In this document: piece by piece, positions 9,058-18,135 of the stretch | Layout: each line of letters begins with the position of its first letter | How positions within the stretch are numbered: position 1 is the first letter of the stretch | DNA from: Tepidiforma flava | GTDB lineage: Bacteria; Chloroflexota; Dehalococcoidia; Tepidiformales; Tepidiformaceae | DNA: 43,266 bases | NCBI RefSeq assembly: GCF_027594505.1 | Contig: NZ_CP115149.1 | Coordinates: forward strand, 1,641,683 to 1,684,948 | Reading direction: 5' to 3' | Notes under the pieces: model-generated | What the model was told of the DNA's origin: nothing | The model's input: the letters and a program-made list of their open reading frames with translations, nothing else | Database searches by the model: none | Program-made: the position numbers and the translations under genes

Positions 9058-10071
9058 CTAGGCCGTCACGGCCTCCGGGAAGAACGCCTGCATCACCTCC
9101 GGGCTCAGCGGCACGTTCTGGATGCGCGCCCGCTGCAGCGTCTCCCAGTAGTACCGGTAGGTCGCCCGGTCGTGCAGGTTCCCCTCGTGCTGAATCGGCC
9201 CCCAGTCGGCCGCGTACGCCTTCAGCAAAATCGCCTGCGCCTCCTCCACCTCATCGTGCGAGGGCGCCTATCGCCTCGCGTAATCGGCTCGATCTGCGCC
9301 GGGTAGATGCTCCATTGCCGCAGGAAGCCGAACTCCATCCGCGCCCGCCGCAGCGTCGTTGTAGATGAACTCCTGGTCCTTCAGCTCCAGCGTCACGTTG
9401 TGCGCCGGCACCACCCCGTTTGCCAAGGCCGCCGCCACCATCTCCGACTTCGCCCGCCGCAGCAGCGCATGGTCGAACTGGTGCGGCGACCGCGATCGCA
9501 TACGACGGGATCGCGCCGTCGGTGGGCGCTCACGAAGTCCATCAGCCCGAAGTCCAGCACCTGCACGTTCGGCAGCGTCGCGATTTCCCACACCTCCCGC
9601 AGCGCCCCGTGCGTCTCGATGAGCGCGTGGATCGGGATTTCCCGCCGAATGCCGGCGCGCGCCGCCGTGTTCCGGATGTAGTCGATCATCTCCGCCACGC
9701 TCGCGCGCGCGCACCGTCTTCGGGATCGTGATGTAGGCGATGCGCTCACCGGCGGCCGGCACGATGATCGTCGACGTCCGCCTTCCAGTGCTCGTGCGTG
9801 TAGTCGTGAATCCGCACGCCCGCCATGTTGTGCTGGTTCAGCGGGCTGTTCTGCATCCGCACCACCATCTCCGCGTGCTCCCGCTCGCGGCCGGTCGGCG
9901 CGCCGTCCTCGCAGTCCATGGTGATGTCGAAGACGCCGCCCATCTTGTTCTGCAGCTCGAGCGCCTTCGCAATCCGCTCCTCCGTCGCCCGCGAAATCGG
10001 CTCGATCAGGTCGGGATGATGGGGAACGGCTTCTCCCCTTCGAAAAGGACTTCATTCGGGTGACGTGGCAT
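9058..10071 (-). CDS. HpcH/HpaI aldolase/citrate lyase family protein (CoA-ester lyase)
   Basis: This family cleaves or condenses short acyl-CoA esters, as in malyl-CoA or citramalyl-CoA lyases. The protein starts at ATG 10071 with MPRHPNEVLFEGEKPFPIIP. Family segments follow in order: GVFDITMDCEDGAPTGRE with the metal-region acids, AGVRIHDYTHEHWKADVD, RIAYITIPKTV, REIPIHALIETHGALREV, QVLDFGLMDFVS and SIYPAQIEPI. It ends with ADWGPIQHEGNLHDRATYRYY. About 338 residues matches the long subgroup of these lyases. Frame breaks lie near 10016, 9770, 9712, 9525, 9495, 9350 and 9275. The exact substrate is not determined. Confidence 0.85.
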
Positions 10072-10244
10072 CGGCGGTTCCGTTCGTACGTGGAATGTCG
10101 GCAGGGCCGGCGCGGCAGGGGGCGCGCGTCCGGGCACGTCTCCCAAGTATGCCCTCCGCCGCGGCCACCCGGTGAAGCCGCGCCGCTGCCGCTCCCGCCG
10201 TCAAGAACCGGGAAAAAATAAGCCCAAAGCTAACGAAACCGGGC

Positions 10245-10250
10245 TATACT
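10245..10250 (+). promoter_or_regulatory. Possible -10 element for recF
   Basis: TATACT lies 12 bases upstream of the recF GTG in an AT-richer stretch (10207-10255) that stands out from the flanking GC-rich DNA. No convincing -35 box is seen 17 bases upstream, so only the -10 is proposed. Confidence 0.35.
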
Positions 10251-10261
10251 AGGCATGCACC

Positions 10262-11449
10262 GTGTTTATCTTCGACCTCGAGCTCGTCAACTTCCGGAAC
10301 TACGTCCGCGCTCACATCCGCCTCGACCGCGGCCTCAACCTCTTCGTGGGCGATAACGCCCAGGGCAAGAGCAACCTCCTCGAGGCAATCTACCTCCTCT
10401 CCACCAGCTCCGCTCCTCCCGCGCCAGCCAGGACTCCGACCTCGTCCGGCGGGATATCCTCCCCTCCGACTTCCCCGTCGCCCGCCTCGCCTGCCAGGGC
10501 TCGAACGCTCCGCCGGCAACCTCGCCCTCGAGCTCGCCATCGTCGGCCGCACCGTCGACCCGGCCCACCGCGCCGGCAAGCGCGTGCGCGCGCTCAACGG
10601 CGTCCCCCGCAAAGCCTCCGACGCCGTCGGCCAGCTCTGCGCCGTCCTCTTCACCACCCTCGATATCGACATCGTCGCCGGCCCGCCTCTCATGCGCCGC
10701 CGCTACCTCGACATGATGATTTCGCAGGTCGACCGCGGCTACCTCCGCGCCGGATGCAGAAGTACGCCCGCGTCCTCCAGCAGCGGAACAGCCTCCTCAA
10801 GCGCATCCAGGCCGGCGCGAAGCCCAGGCCCACGAGCTCGCCTTCTGGGACCAGGAGCTCGCCCACGCACGGCGGCACCATCTACTGGGCCCGCGCCGAT
10901 GCCCTCGGCCACCTCGCCATCCAGGCCGAACAGCAGATGGAGCGGCTCAGCGACGGTCTCGAATCCCTCACCCTCATCTACCGCCCCTCCATCGGCGGCC
11001 TCGACCAGTACGATGCCCCCATCGACGACGCCGAGTGGACCGGCCGCATGCTGAAGGCCCTCCAGGCCGTCCGCCAGCGCGAAATCGCCGCCGGCGCCAC
11101 GCTCGTCGGTCCCCACCGCGATGACGTCGAAGTCCTCATCGACGGGATGCCCGCCGACGCCTTCGCCTCCCGCGCCCAGCAGCGCACCGCCGCCCTCGCC
11201 ATGCGGCTCGCCGAGGCCAGCTACCTCCGCCGCGCTCTCGGCGACGACCCCGTCGTCCTGGCCCTCGACGACGTCCTCAGCGAACTCGACGCCCGCCGCC
11301 GGCGCGCCCTCCTCGAATACATCGATACCTTCCAGCAGACCCTCGTCACCACCGCCGACATCCCGACCGTCTCCGCGACATCTACACCCGCGCCGCCGGC
11401 CGCTTCGTCGTCAACGCCGGCACGCATCACCCGCTTCGAGGGCGAGTAG
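10262..11449 (+). CDS. recF: DNA replication and repair protein RecF
   Basis: RecF is an SMC-like ATPase that loads RecA at gaps through RecO and RecR. The GTG start gives MFIFDLELVNFRNY, the usual RecF opening, and the Walker A motif GDNAQGKSNLLEAIYLL follows. Later family segments are LFTTLDIDIVAGPPLMRRRYLD, GATLVGPHRDDVEVL and the signature/Walker B region SRAQQRTAALAMRLAEA then VVLALDDVLSELDARRRRALLE. The restored end is TRFEGE. Breaks include two TC insertions (10409 and 10501) and further ones near 10755, 10818, 10862, 11365 and 11424. Length of about 390 residues is normal. The gene stands alone, away from dnaA-dnaN-gyrB. Confidence 0.93.
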   Translation: MFIFDLELVNFRNYVRAHIRLDRGLNLFVGDNAQGKSNLLEAIYLLSTSSAPPAPARTPTSSGGISSPPTSPSPASPARARTLRRQPRPRARHRRPHRRPGPPRRQARARAQRRPPQSLRRRRPALRRPLHHPRYRHRRRPASHAPPLPRHDDFAGRPRLPPRRMQKYARVLQQRNSLLKRIQAGAKPRPTSSPSGTRSSPTHGGTIYWARADALGHLAIQAEQQMERLSDGLESLTLIYRPSIGGLDQYDAPIDDAEWTGRMLKALQAVRQREIAAGATLVGPHRDDVEVLIDGMPADAFASRAQQRTAALAMRLAEASYLRRALGDDPVVLALDDVLSELDARRRRALLEYIDTFQQTLVTTADIPTVSATSTPAPPAASSSTPARITRFEGE

Positions 11450-11480
11450 CCGCTCCCGGGCCCGGCCCCGAACGACAGCA

Positions 11481-11513
11481 GAGGGGCGGCCTCCCGAACC
11501 GGGGCCGCCCCTC
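11481..11513. terminator. Bidirectional terminator hairpin between recF and DUF4397 gene
   Basis: An 11-bp perfect stem, GAGGGGCGGCC paired with GGCCGCCCCTC, closes an 11-base loop. It lies 31 bases after recF and 25 bases after the stop of the convergent gene, so it can serve both. No T-run follows on either strand. Confidence 0.6.
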
Positions 11514-11538
11514 ACTCATCGGCGAACCTGCGCGCGGT

Positions 11539-12419
11539 CTACCGGCTCCGCCGGCTCACCGCCGCCAGCCCGGCCGAGGCCGTCACCAGGGCCGCTGCCC
11601 GCGGCCCCAGCAGCAGCCACAGCGCACGTGCCGCCGCTCGCCGCCGCCGCCGTCTCGCCCGTCCGCGGCGGCGCAGGCGTCGGCGCCGGCGCCGGGGCCG
11701 GCGCATCCACCAGCGGCACCACCCGCAGCGTCCCGTTGCCCGCCAGGCCCACGGCCACCGCCGTGTACACCGTCCGCGCCTGCAGCTGAAGGTTCGGGAT
11801 GGTCAGCACCGTCGCGCCCGTCTCGTTCACCTTCACGTCGAGGCTGTACGTCCCCGCCGGCACCGGCACGTAGGGGCTCACGTTCCGGAAGGCCACGCCG
11901 CGGAACACGTTCGTATCCGTCCCGGCCACCGCGATCTCGTCCACCGGCGGCGCGTCCGGCGAGGCATGGATCAGGCGGATGTGCGCGTTGTTCCCGCTCG
12001 GCGTCCGGTTGTCATCTTCGAACAGCGTCAGCGCCAGCGAGCCGTCGCCCACGCGCCCCGTCGCGAGCACCGTGATGTCCTTCCCCGCCACGATCTCCAG
12101 CGTCGCCTGCAGCGCCGGCGTCCCCGTCCCGTCCGAGGGCGAGAAGCCGAACACCTTCACGTTGTCGGCCGCCAGCCGGCAGCGCCACATACCCCGTGGT
12201 GTTCGGGAAGGCCAGCGCCGTGACAGCTTTCTGTCCATCGACAAAAATGTCTCACCGGCGGCGTGTCGGGGCTCGCGTGCATGATGCGAACGCGCCCCGT
12301 CGCCTGCAGCCTCGGCGCCCTGCGGCGCCAGCATCACCCCCGCAGCCAGCGCTGCCGTCAGCGCCGCGGCCACGACGTCGGAGCATCGACCGGGTCATGA
12401 CTGCCCGTGCCAGGTTCAT
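11539..12419 (-). CDS. Secreted DUF4397 protein with LPXTG-like sorting signal
   Basis: A strong GGAGG lies 8 bases before the ATG at 12419. The N-terminus MNLARAVMTRSMLRRR leads into an Ala/Leu-rich signal peptide ending APQGAEA. DUF4397 core features are visible: IRLIHASPDAPPVDE, YVPVPAGTYSLDVKV and TVYTAVAVGLAGNG. A Pro/Ala-rich linker follows. Then comes PPRTGE, a hydrophobic stretch ALWLLLGPRAAALVTASAG, and the basic tail SRRSR, which together look like a sortase-type cell-wall sorting signal with PPRTG in place of LPXTG. Frame breaks lie near 12375, 12285, 12240, 12200 and 11622. The restored TAG is at 11539-11541. It is divergent from the sigma-factor gene at 12540. Confidence 0.8.
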
Positions 12420-12467
12420 CCAACGTTCCTCCGGGTTGATTCCTGCGCGGCTGCCGGCCGGTCAACC

Positions 12468-12486
12468 GCGTACACCCCATGTACGC
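12468..12486. promoter_or_regulatory. Inverted repeat between DUF4397 and ECF sigma genes
   Basis: GCGTAC and GTACGC arms of 6 bp flank a 7-base spacer, 49 bases upstream of the DUF4397 start and 54 upstream of the sigma-factor start. It could be an operator or promoter element for the divergent pair; no known factor is recognised. Confidence 0.35.
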
Positions 12487-12539
12487 ACCCTCGACAACAC
12501 TTCGATCACACCTCCGCCCAGCGTCGCCGGCCGCGCCCC

Positions 12540-13100
12540 ATGACCACCCACTTCGAACGCTTCCGCGCCGGCGATGCCGCCGCCTTCGATGCCATCGTCG
12601 CCGAATACACCGGCCCCGCCTTCGCTGCCGCCGTCCAGGTCCTGCGCGACCCCGCCCTCGCCGAGGAAGCCGTCCAGGACGCCTTCGTCCGCCTCTGGCA
12701 GCGCGGCCGCCAGTTCGACCCGTCCCGCGGCAGCGAACGCTCCTGGATCCGTCGCCATCGCGCCCGCAACGCCGCCATCGACCTCCTCCGTAAGCGCGCC
12801 CGCGCCCTCGAACGATCGATCGACGACGCCCCCGCCGTATATGCAGTGCGAGACCCGGACGATCACCTGGCAGACCGTCCTCGCCAGCCTCACCGGGGAG
12901 CGCCTGCGGCAGGCACTGGAGGAACTGCCAGCCGAACAGCAGGACGTCATCGTGCGCGCCTACTACCAGGGCCAGCGCCCTGTCGATATCGCCCGAGAAC
13001 TCGGCCTTCCCGAAGGCACCGTCCTGCAGCCGTCTCCGGCTCGCCCTGGCAAAACTGCGCGATACCCTCGCGCCCGTCCGCAGAGGCCCTCGAACCATGA
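12540..13100 (+). CDS. ECF-family RNA polymerase sigma factor
   Basis: About 185 residues with sigma region 2 (FDAIVAEYTGPAFAAAVQVL, then AEEAVQDAFVRLWQ) and region 4 (LEELPAEQQDVIVRAYYQ, then VDIARELGLPEGTVLSRLR), the usual ECF layout. Region 2.4 residues NAAIDLLRKR are present. Frame breaks lie near 12840, 13028 and 13065. The stop TGA at 13098-13100 overlaps the ATG of the anti-sigma gene as ATGA, typical of sigma/anti-sigma pairs. It probably answers an envelope or oxidative signal relayed by the anti-sigma factor, and may act on the divergent DUF4397 gene; that link is inference from position. Confidence 0.88.
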   Translation: MTTHFERFRAGDAAAFDAIVAEYTGPAFAAAVQVLRDPALAEEAVQDAFVRLWQRGRQFDPSRGSERSWIRRHRARNAAIDLLRKRARALERSIDDAPAVYAVRDPDDHLADRPRQPHRGAPAAGTGGTASRTAGRHRARLLPGPAPCRYRPRTRPSRRHRPAAVSGSPWQNCAIPSRPSAEALEP

Positions 13101-13819
13101 ACCGAGAACAGGCCCTCGAACTGCTCCCCGAATACGCCCTCGGCCTCCTCGAGCCCGCCGAGGCCGCCGAAGTCGAACGGCTCCTCGCCGCCGACCCGGC
13201 CCTCCGCGCCGAACTCCAGCCCTTCCTCCAGGCCGCGGAGGCCCTCGCCCACGGCTACGACGACGTCCGCCCCTGCCCCGCCGGCGCCGCCGACCGCATC
13301 GCCGCCGGCGTCACCGCGCCCGGCTCCAGCCGCCGGCCCCCATCCCCTTCCCCGCGCCTGCCCCGGCGGCCCGGACCCCGTGGCGCGCCATCGCCCTCGC
13401 CTCTGGCTGCGCGCTGTCCTCGTCCTCGCCGTCGGCCTCGCTGCCGCCGTCATCGCCTACCTCGATGCGCGCGACGACGCCGACAGCCTCCGCGCCCAGC
13501 TCGCCAGCCGCGCCATCGAACTCCCGCTCAGCGGTCGACGGCGCCCGCGGCGCCGTCTACGTCTCCTCCGACTTCTCCTTCGCCATCCTCCGCATCGTCG
13601 GTCTCCCCGAGGCGCCCGGAAGGCCACCACTACCAGATCTGGAGCGAAGGCCCCTACGGCGCCCGCTCCGCCGCCGACTTCGAAGGCGCAAGCGGCGAGC
13701 TCATCGTCCGGCTGCCTTCGCTCCCCCGCGATATGACCCGCATGTTCGTCACCCTCGAGCCCGACGGCGCCGCCGGCGACCGCCCCCAGGGCCCCGAAGT
13801 CATGACCTCGCCCCGCTGA
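13097..13819 (+). CDS. RskA-type membrane anti-sigma factor
   Basis: Starts MNREQALELLPEYALGLLEP, the conserved N-terminal anti-sigma helix pair, with AEAAEVERLLAADPALRAEL. A single membrane segment LWLRAVLVLAVGLAAAVIAYL follows near residue 105, then an extracellular RskA domain with GARGAVYVSSDF, HHYQIWSEGPYGARSAADF and a final MFVTLEPDG. No HxxxCxxC zinc motif is seen in the N-terminal domain, so it is the zinc-free type. Breaks lie near 13315, 13405, 13545 and 13620. Translational overlap with the sigma gene supports a paired function in which the sigma factor is released by processing of this protein. Confidence 0.83.
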   Translation: MNREQALELLPEYALGLLEPAEAAEVERLLAADPALRAELQPFLQAAEALAHGYDDVRPCPAGAADRIAAGVTAPGSSRRPPSPSPRLPRRPGPRGAPSPSPLAARCPRPRRRPRCRRHRLPRCARRRRQPPRPARQPRHRTPAQRSTAPAAPSTSPPTSPSPSSASSVSPRRPEGHHYQIWSEGPYGARSAADFEGASGELIVRLPSLPRDMTRMFVTLEPDGAAGDRPQGPEVMTSPR

Positions 13820-13862
13820 CCCGCTGGCACCATCGCCCCCTGCCGGTCATCATGGCCCCACC

Positions 13863-14734
13863 ATGACCACCGACGCCTTCTTCATCCCCGAGGGTGACAC
13901 CTTCGTCCCCCAGCCCATCTGCCGCGGCCCCTGGAGCCCGAACTCCCTCCACGCCGCCGAGGTCGTCGCCGACGCCTCCTCGGCGCCGAAGTCGAACGCC
14001 GCCACCGGCGAGCCGCGCCTCCGCCGTCGCCCGCATGACCGTCGACCTCTGGCGGCTCCCCGATTTCACCCCCATCGCCGTCGAGACGCGCGTCCAGCGC
14101 GAAGGAGGCCGCATCCGCATCATCGACGCCGAGGCGTTCGCTGCCGGCCAGTCGGCATCGGCCGCCGCCAGCGTCGTCCTCCTCCGCGAAAGCGAACACG
14201 CCGGCCGGCGAGGTCTGGGCGCCGCCCCCGTGGGACTTCCCGCCGCCCTCGGCGCTCGCCCCCGACCCCCGCCCGCCGATCGCCAACGAAGGCTGGCAGC
14301 CGATGTGGGAGAGCCGCTCGCAGGGCCGCGCCTTCGGCGCCGTCGCCCAGAAGCGCACCTGGATGCGCGAAGTCCGCCCCCTCATCGCCGGCCAGCCCCT
14401 CACCCCCTTCCAGCGCGTCGCCGTCGCCTGCGATTTCGCCAGCCCTCTCGCCAACTCCGGCAGCGCCGGCCTCGCCTACATCAACGTCGATATCACGCTC
14501 TACCTCCACCGCTACCCGTGCGGCGAATGGATCGGGTTCGAATCGACCGACCACGGCGCCAGCGACGGCATCGCCATGGGGCAGTGCCGCCTCTACGACG
14601 AACAGGGCCCCATCGGCGCCGCAGCGGTCGCCGCCGTCGCACAGCTGCCGCCGCGCCTGAAACCCGCCGCTGCGGGGGCTTCGAACGGCCGCCGCTCGCC
14701 GCCGCCCGCGCCGGGAGGTCACACCCCGGCGTAG
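13863..14734 (+). CDS. TesB-like acyl-CoA thioesterase family protein
   Basis: A double hot-dog thioesterase-family protein of about 285 residues. The N-terminal half contains [18 protein letters not shown] residues and [13 protein letters not shown], typical of acyl-CoA thioesterase-like folds. The C-terminal half contains [17 protein letters not shown] and [20 protein letters not shown], then [20 protein letters not shown], the region that holds the catalytic Asp/Ser/Thr in TesB relatives. Breaks lie near 13965, 14015, 14205 and 14255. Its 3' end overlaps the convergent ccsA stop by 15 bases. It probably hydrolyses an acyl-CoA of the beta-oxidation or aromatic pathways suggested by the neighbouring gene set. 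Confidence 0.72.
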
Positions 14735-15704
14735 CTGTGCAGCCCGCTGATCCAGAGGTTCACACCGAAATAGGTGAACATCACGAGCCCCCACATCACC
14801 ACCAGCCACCACATCGGGTCCGGCCGCCAGCCCCGCCGCAGCCGCGTCCGGCACCAGCCGCCGGATGCCCGGCGCCCCCGCCACCGACCCGCTCCCCGCC
14901 CGGGCGTGGAAGTACGCCACGAGGCTCAGCCACGTCACCAGCGCGCTCGTCTCCTTCGGGTCCCAGCCCCAGTACCGCCCCCACGCGCTGTTCGCCCACC
15001 ACGCGCCGAGCGCAATCCCCAGCCCCAGCAGCGGGAAGCCTCGACCATCACCGCCTTGTGGGCGAGGTCGCCTGCCGCATCGGCCGAGGGCAGGGCCGCG
15101 AACCGCCGCTTCCCTTCGCCGCCCTGCGCCAGGTACACCACCGCCCCGCAGAAGGCCACCGTCAGCACCGCGTAGGAAAGCATCATCACCGAGACGTGGA
15201 TGGTCAGGAGCGGTCCGTTCTGCAGCGCCGGGATGAGCGGCACGATCTCCTTCGGGAACGGGTTCGCCGCGATGCCCAGCATCGCCAGCCACGATCGGGA
15301 GCGCCAGCGCCCCGTACCGCCGGTTCCGGTACACCGCCTCGAAGGCGAGGTAGGCCGCGCACGTCCCGAACGCGAACGCCGTCGTGAACTCGTACAGGTT
15401 CGAAAGCGGCGCATAGCCGCGCGCCGCCCACCGCGCCGCGAACTCACCCCGCGAGGAACACCGTCGTCAGCACCGTGAACGTCGTGGCCAGCCGCCCGAG
15501 CCCGGCGTTCGGCCCCGCCGCCGGCACGCTGACGCTCATCGGTCCCGGCGGTCGTCTGGGCCGCCACCGCGGCGGCACTGCCAGCGAGGCGCTCGCGAGG
15601 TACGCCCAGTACAGCAGCGCCGCAATCGGCGCCGTCACCACCGCAGTCCAGTACAGGTACAGCGCGAGCTCAGCCACCGTTCGTGTCCCTGTTTCACGAA
15701 TCAT
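14719..15704 (-). CDS. ccsA: Cytochrome c biogenesis protein CcsA/ResC
   Basis: A polytopic haem-handling protein of system II cytochrome c assembly, which carries haem outward for attachment to apocytochrome. About 325 residues with seven or eight hydrophobic segments. The tryptophan-rich WWD signature is clear: [19 protein letters not shown], followed by [18 protein letters not shown] conserved His lies in [16 protein letters not shown], and the C-terminus [19 protein letters not shown] is the classic CcsA ending with its second His. Breaks lie near 15435, 15293, 15040, 14860 and 14825. The partner CcsB/ResB is not next to it. An aerobic or respiratory lifestyle with c-type cytochromes is implied. 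Confidence 0.9.
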
Positions 15705-15746
15705 ACCGTCGTTCCGCCGCCCGGTCAGGCCGCGTTGCCCCCGGCT

Positions 15747-16735
15747 TTACCCCGCCCGGTCGAGCCGTTCGAGCGCCGCCTCGAGCGCCGGCGAGGCACT
15801 CCCGCTCCCACGCCGCCGCCCGCCGGAGCGCCATCGCCGCCGCCCGCCGCAGGCCCGGTACACCTGCACGTTCCCGTGCCCGCCCGCCGGGAACGGAAAG
15901 AGCGTGATCAGCGGCGAGAGCGCCTTCGTCTCTTCCTCCAGCGCCCGCGCAGCGCCCTCCTGAGCGCTTCCCCGGCCGCCGGCAGCGCCGCCGCCATGCG
16001 TCCCGCAGGAAGAGCGCGCCATCCGCCCGGGCAGCCTGCAGCACCGCCAGCGTGTAGGCGTTTCCCGCCCGGTCCACCTCCGTATCCCCCTCCAGCGCAC
16101 GCCGCCCACGCCTCCAGCCCCGCCGTCCCCCGCGGCTGGCCGTCGCCCGGGTCCTCCTCCCCCCGCAGGAGCGCCGCCGCGGTCCGCAGCGCCTCCGTGA
16201 CGACCTCAGGGCCCGCCTCCACCGCCTCCACCGGCGCCCACAGCTCGACTTCGCCCAGCGGGGCCCAGTTCTCCCACGCCACGAACGGCCCCACCTCCTC
16301 CGTGATGATGTCCTGCACGAAGTAAGCCGCCCCGCTCCCGGTCGTACCCGTCGATGATGCCGAACTCGTGCAGGTGCAGGTCCCAGCCGATGACCGGGAC
16401 GCCGGCGTCCAGCCGCTCCATCGCCCACGCCGCCCTTCCGCCGCCTTGTCCCGCCGCGTTGCCCTGCGGGGCCGGCGAACCGCTCGAACCGCTCGAGCCC
16501 CGTGTCGCGCGTACCGCGCCACCATCGCCGCCCGGTCGAAGCTCGCCGGAGCCCGCTCGGCAGCGCCGCCACTCCGCCCTTCACCCCGAGGCAGAAATGG
16601 AACGCGTGCCCCGTCAGCCCCATCACGGCGTGCCGCGGCAGGTCGATCCCCGCGTGCCGGAGCACGCCTTCCAGCGCCCCCGCCGCGCTCGTCCAGTTCG
16701 GCGCCAGCTCCGAGCCCTTCGATGCGCTGTCCCAT
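15747..16735 (-). CDS. BtrH-like (butirosin biosynthesis H-like) protein of unknown role
   Basis: About 325 residues from ATG 16735. The N-terminal part has GVLRHAGIDLPRHAVMGL, then GHAFHFCLGV. The middle reads PVIGWDLHLHEFGIIDGYD followed by AAYFVQDIITEEVGPF and WENWAPLGEVELWAP. The C-terminal half is helical and Ala/Leu-rich (YTLAVLQAARADGALFLRDAWR). The Gly-His...Phe pattern near the start and the 'His near a GIIDGYD' pattern recall the papain-like BtrH N-terminal family, which acts on acyl-carrier-protein-bound substrates or peptides. I could not place a catalytic Cys with certainty. Breaks lie near 16695, 16550, 16500, 16450, 16335, 16098 and 15960. Function is open. Confidence 0.5.
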
Positions 16736-16839
16736 CCCCTCCAGTCTACCGGCGGCGCACCCGCGGAGCCGTCCGCCCGCCCCCTTTTGCCTTCGGCGCT
16801 GGACCGTACAATGCGGCTTCACCCGCACGGAGGGCGGCA

Positions 16840-18129
16840 ATGTCTCGAGTACCAGGTCACTACGCTCCCGAACGGCCTCCGCGTCATCACGGCGCTCCAT
16901 GCCGTCCACCCAGGCCGTCTCGGTCAACCTCTTCGTCGGCGTCGGCTCCCGCTCCGAGCCGCAGCACCTCAACGAGCATCACCCACTTCTCCTCGAGCAC
17001 ATGGTCTTCAAGGGCACCGAGAAGCGCCCCAACGCCATCCTCATCGCCCAGGAAATCGAAGGCGCCGGCGGCACCCTCAACGCCTACACCAACAAAGAGT
17101 TCACCTGCTACTGGAACATCGTCCCCTTCGACCGCTTCCCCACCGCCATCGACGTCGCCGCCGATCCATGCTCCTCAACTCGAAGCTCGAACAGGAGGAG
17201 ATCGAGCGCGAGACCCCGGTCGTCCAGCAGGAGCTGAAGCGCAACCACGATAACCCCGCCGCCTGGGCCGCGCCGCCTCATCGGCCAGGCCGTCTACGGC
17301 CCCCAGCCCGCCGGCTGGGACGTCGGCGGCACCGTCGAACTCGTCGCCACCTGGAAGCGCGACGACTTCGTCGGCCACATCCGCGAGTGCGTATAAGCCC
17401 GGCAACATCGTCCTCTCCGTCGCCGGCAACGTCACCCACGAGCGCGTCCTCGAATTCGCCATCCCCCTCCTCGGCGGCATGGAGCCCGGCCCCATCCCCC
17501 CCGTCCAGCCCTACGACCCCGCCATCACCGGCCCGCGCGTCGTCACCGAAAGCCGCCCCATCGACCAGTGCACGCTCTACCTCGGCCTCCCCGTCATCTT
17601 CGGCCGCGACGACCCGGATCGCTACATCCTCCGTCATCCTCAACGATGTCCTCGGCGCCGGCATGTCTTCCCGCCTCTTCCGCGAAGTCCGCGAGCGCCG
17701 CGGCCTCGCCTACTCCGTCTCCTCCGGCTACGGCTACCTCTCCGATGCCGGCGTCTTCACCATCTCCGCCGGCGTCAACCGCGACCGCCTCCGCGAAACC
17801 ATCGAAGTCTGCCTCGCCGAGGCCGAGAAGCTCATCGCCGAGCCTGTCCCGCCCGATGAGCTGCGCAAAGCCAAGGACCACAACATCGGCCGCTTCCGCC
17901 TCTCCCTCGAGACCGCCTTCTCCATCGGCCAGCAGGCAACGGCGAGCTGCTCCTCACGAAAGGCCGCGTCGAAAGCCATCGACGAGGTCGTCGCCGCCAT
18001 CGAAGCCGTCACCGCCGACGATATCCAGCGGGTCGCCCGGCGCATCTTCGACCGCGCGAAGCTCCACGCCGCCGTCGTCGGCCCCTCGCGCGAGTCGACG
18101 ACGCCGAGATCGAAGCCGCCCTCGGCTGA
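16840..18129 (+). CDS. M16 family zinc peptidase (mitochondrial-processing-peptidase-like)
   Basis: A periplasmic or cytoplasmic insulinase-type peptidase of about 425 residues. After the start come YQVTTLPNGLRVIT and AVSVNLFVGVGSRSEP. The inverted zinc motif HxxEH reads THFLEHMVFKGT once two compensating indels (near 16977 and 16990) are removed; the raw frame shows a motif without the first His. EGAGGTLNAYTNKEFTCYW and the distal Glu region ERETPVVQQELK follow. The C-terminal M16_C half has DVLGAGMSSRLFREVRERRGLAYSV. A GGAGG lies 6 bases before the ATG, and a TACAAT lies 30 bases upstream. The stop is TGA at 18127-18129, followed 6 bases later by a convergent gene end. Confidence 0.9.
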
Positions 18130-18135
18130 CCGTCC

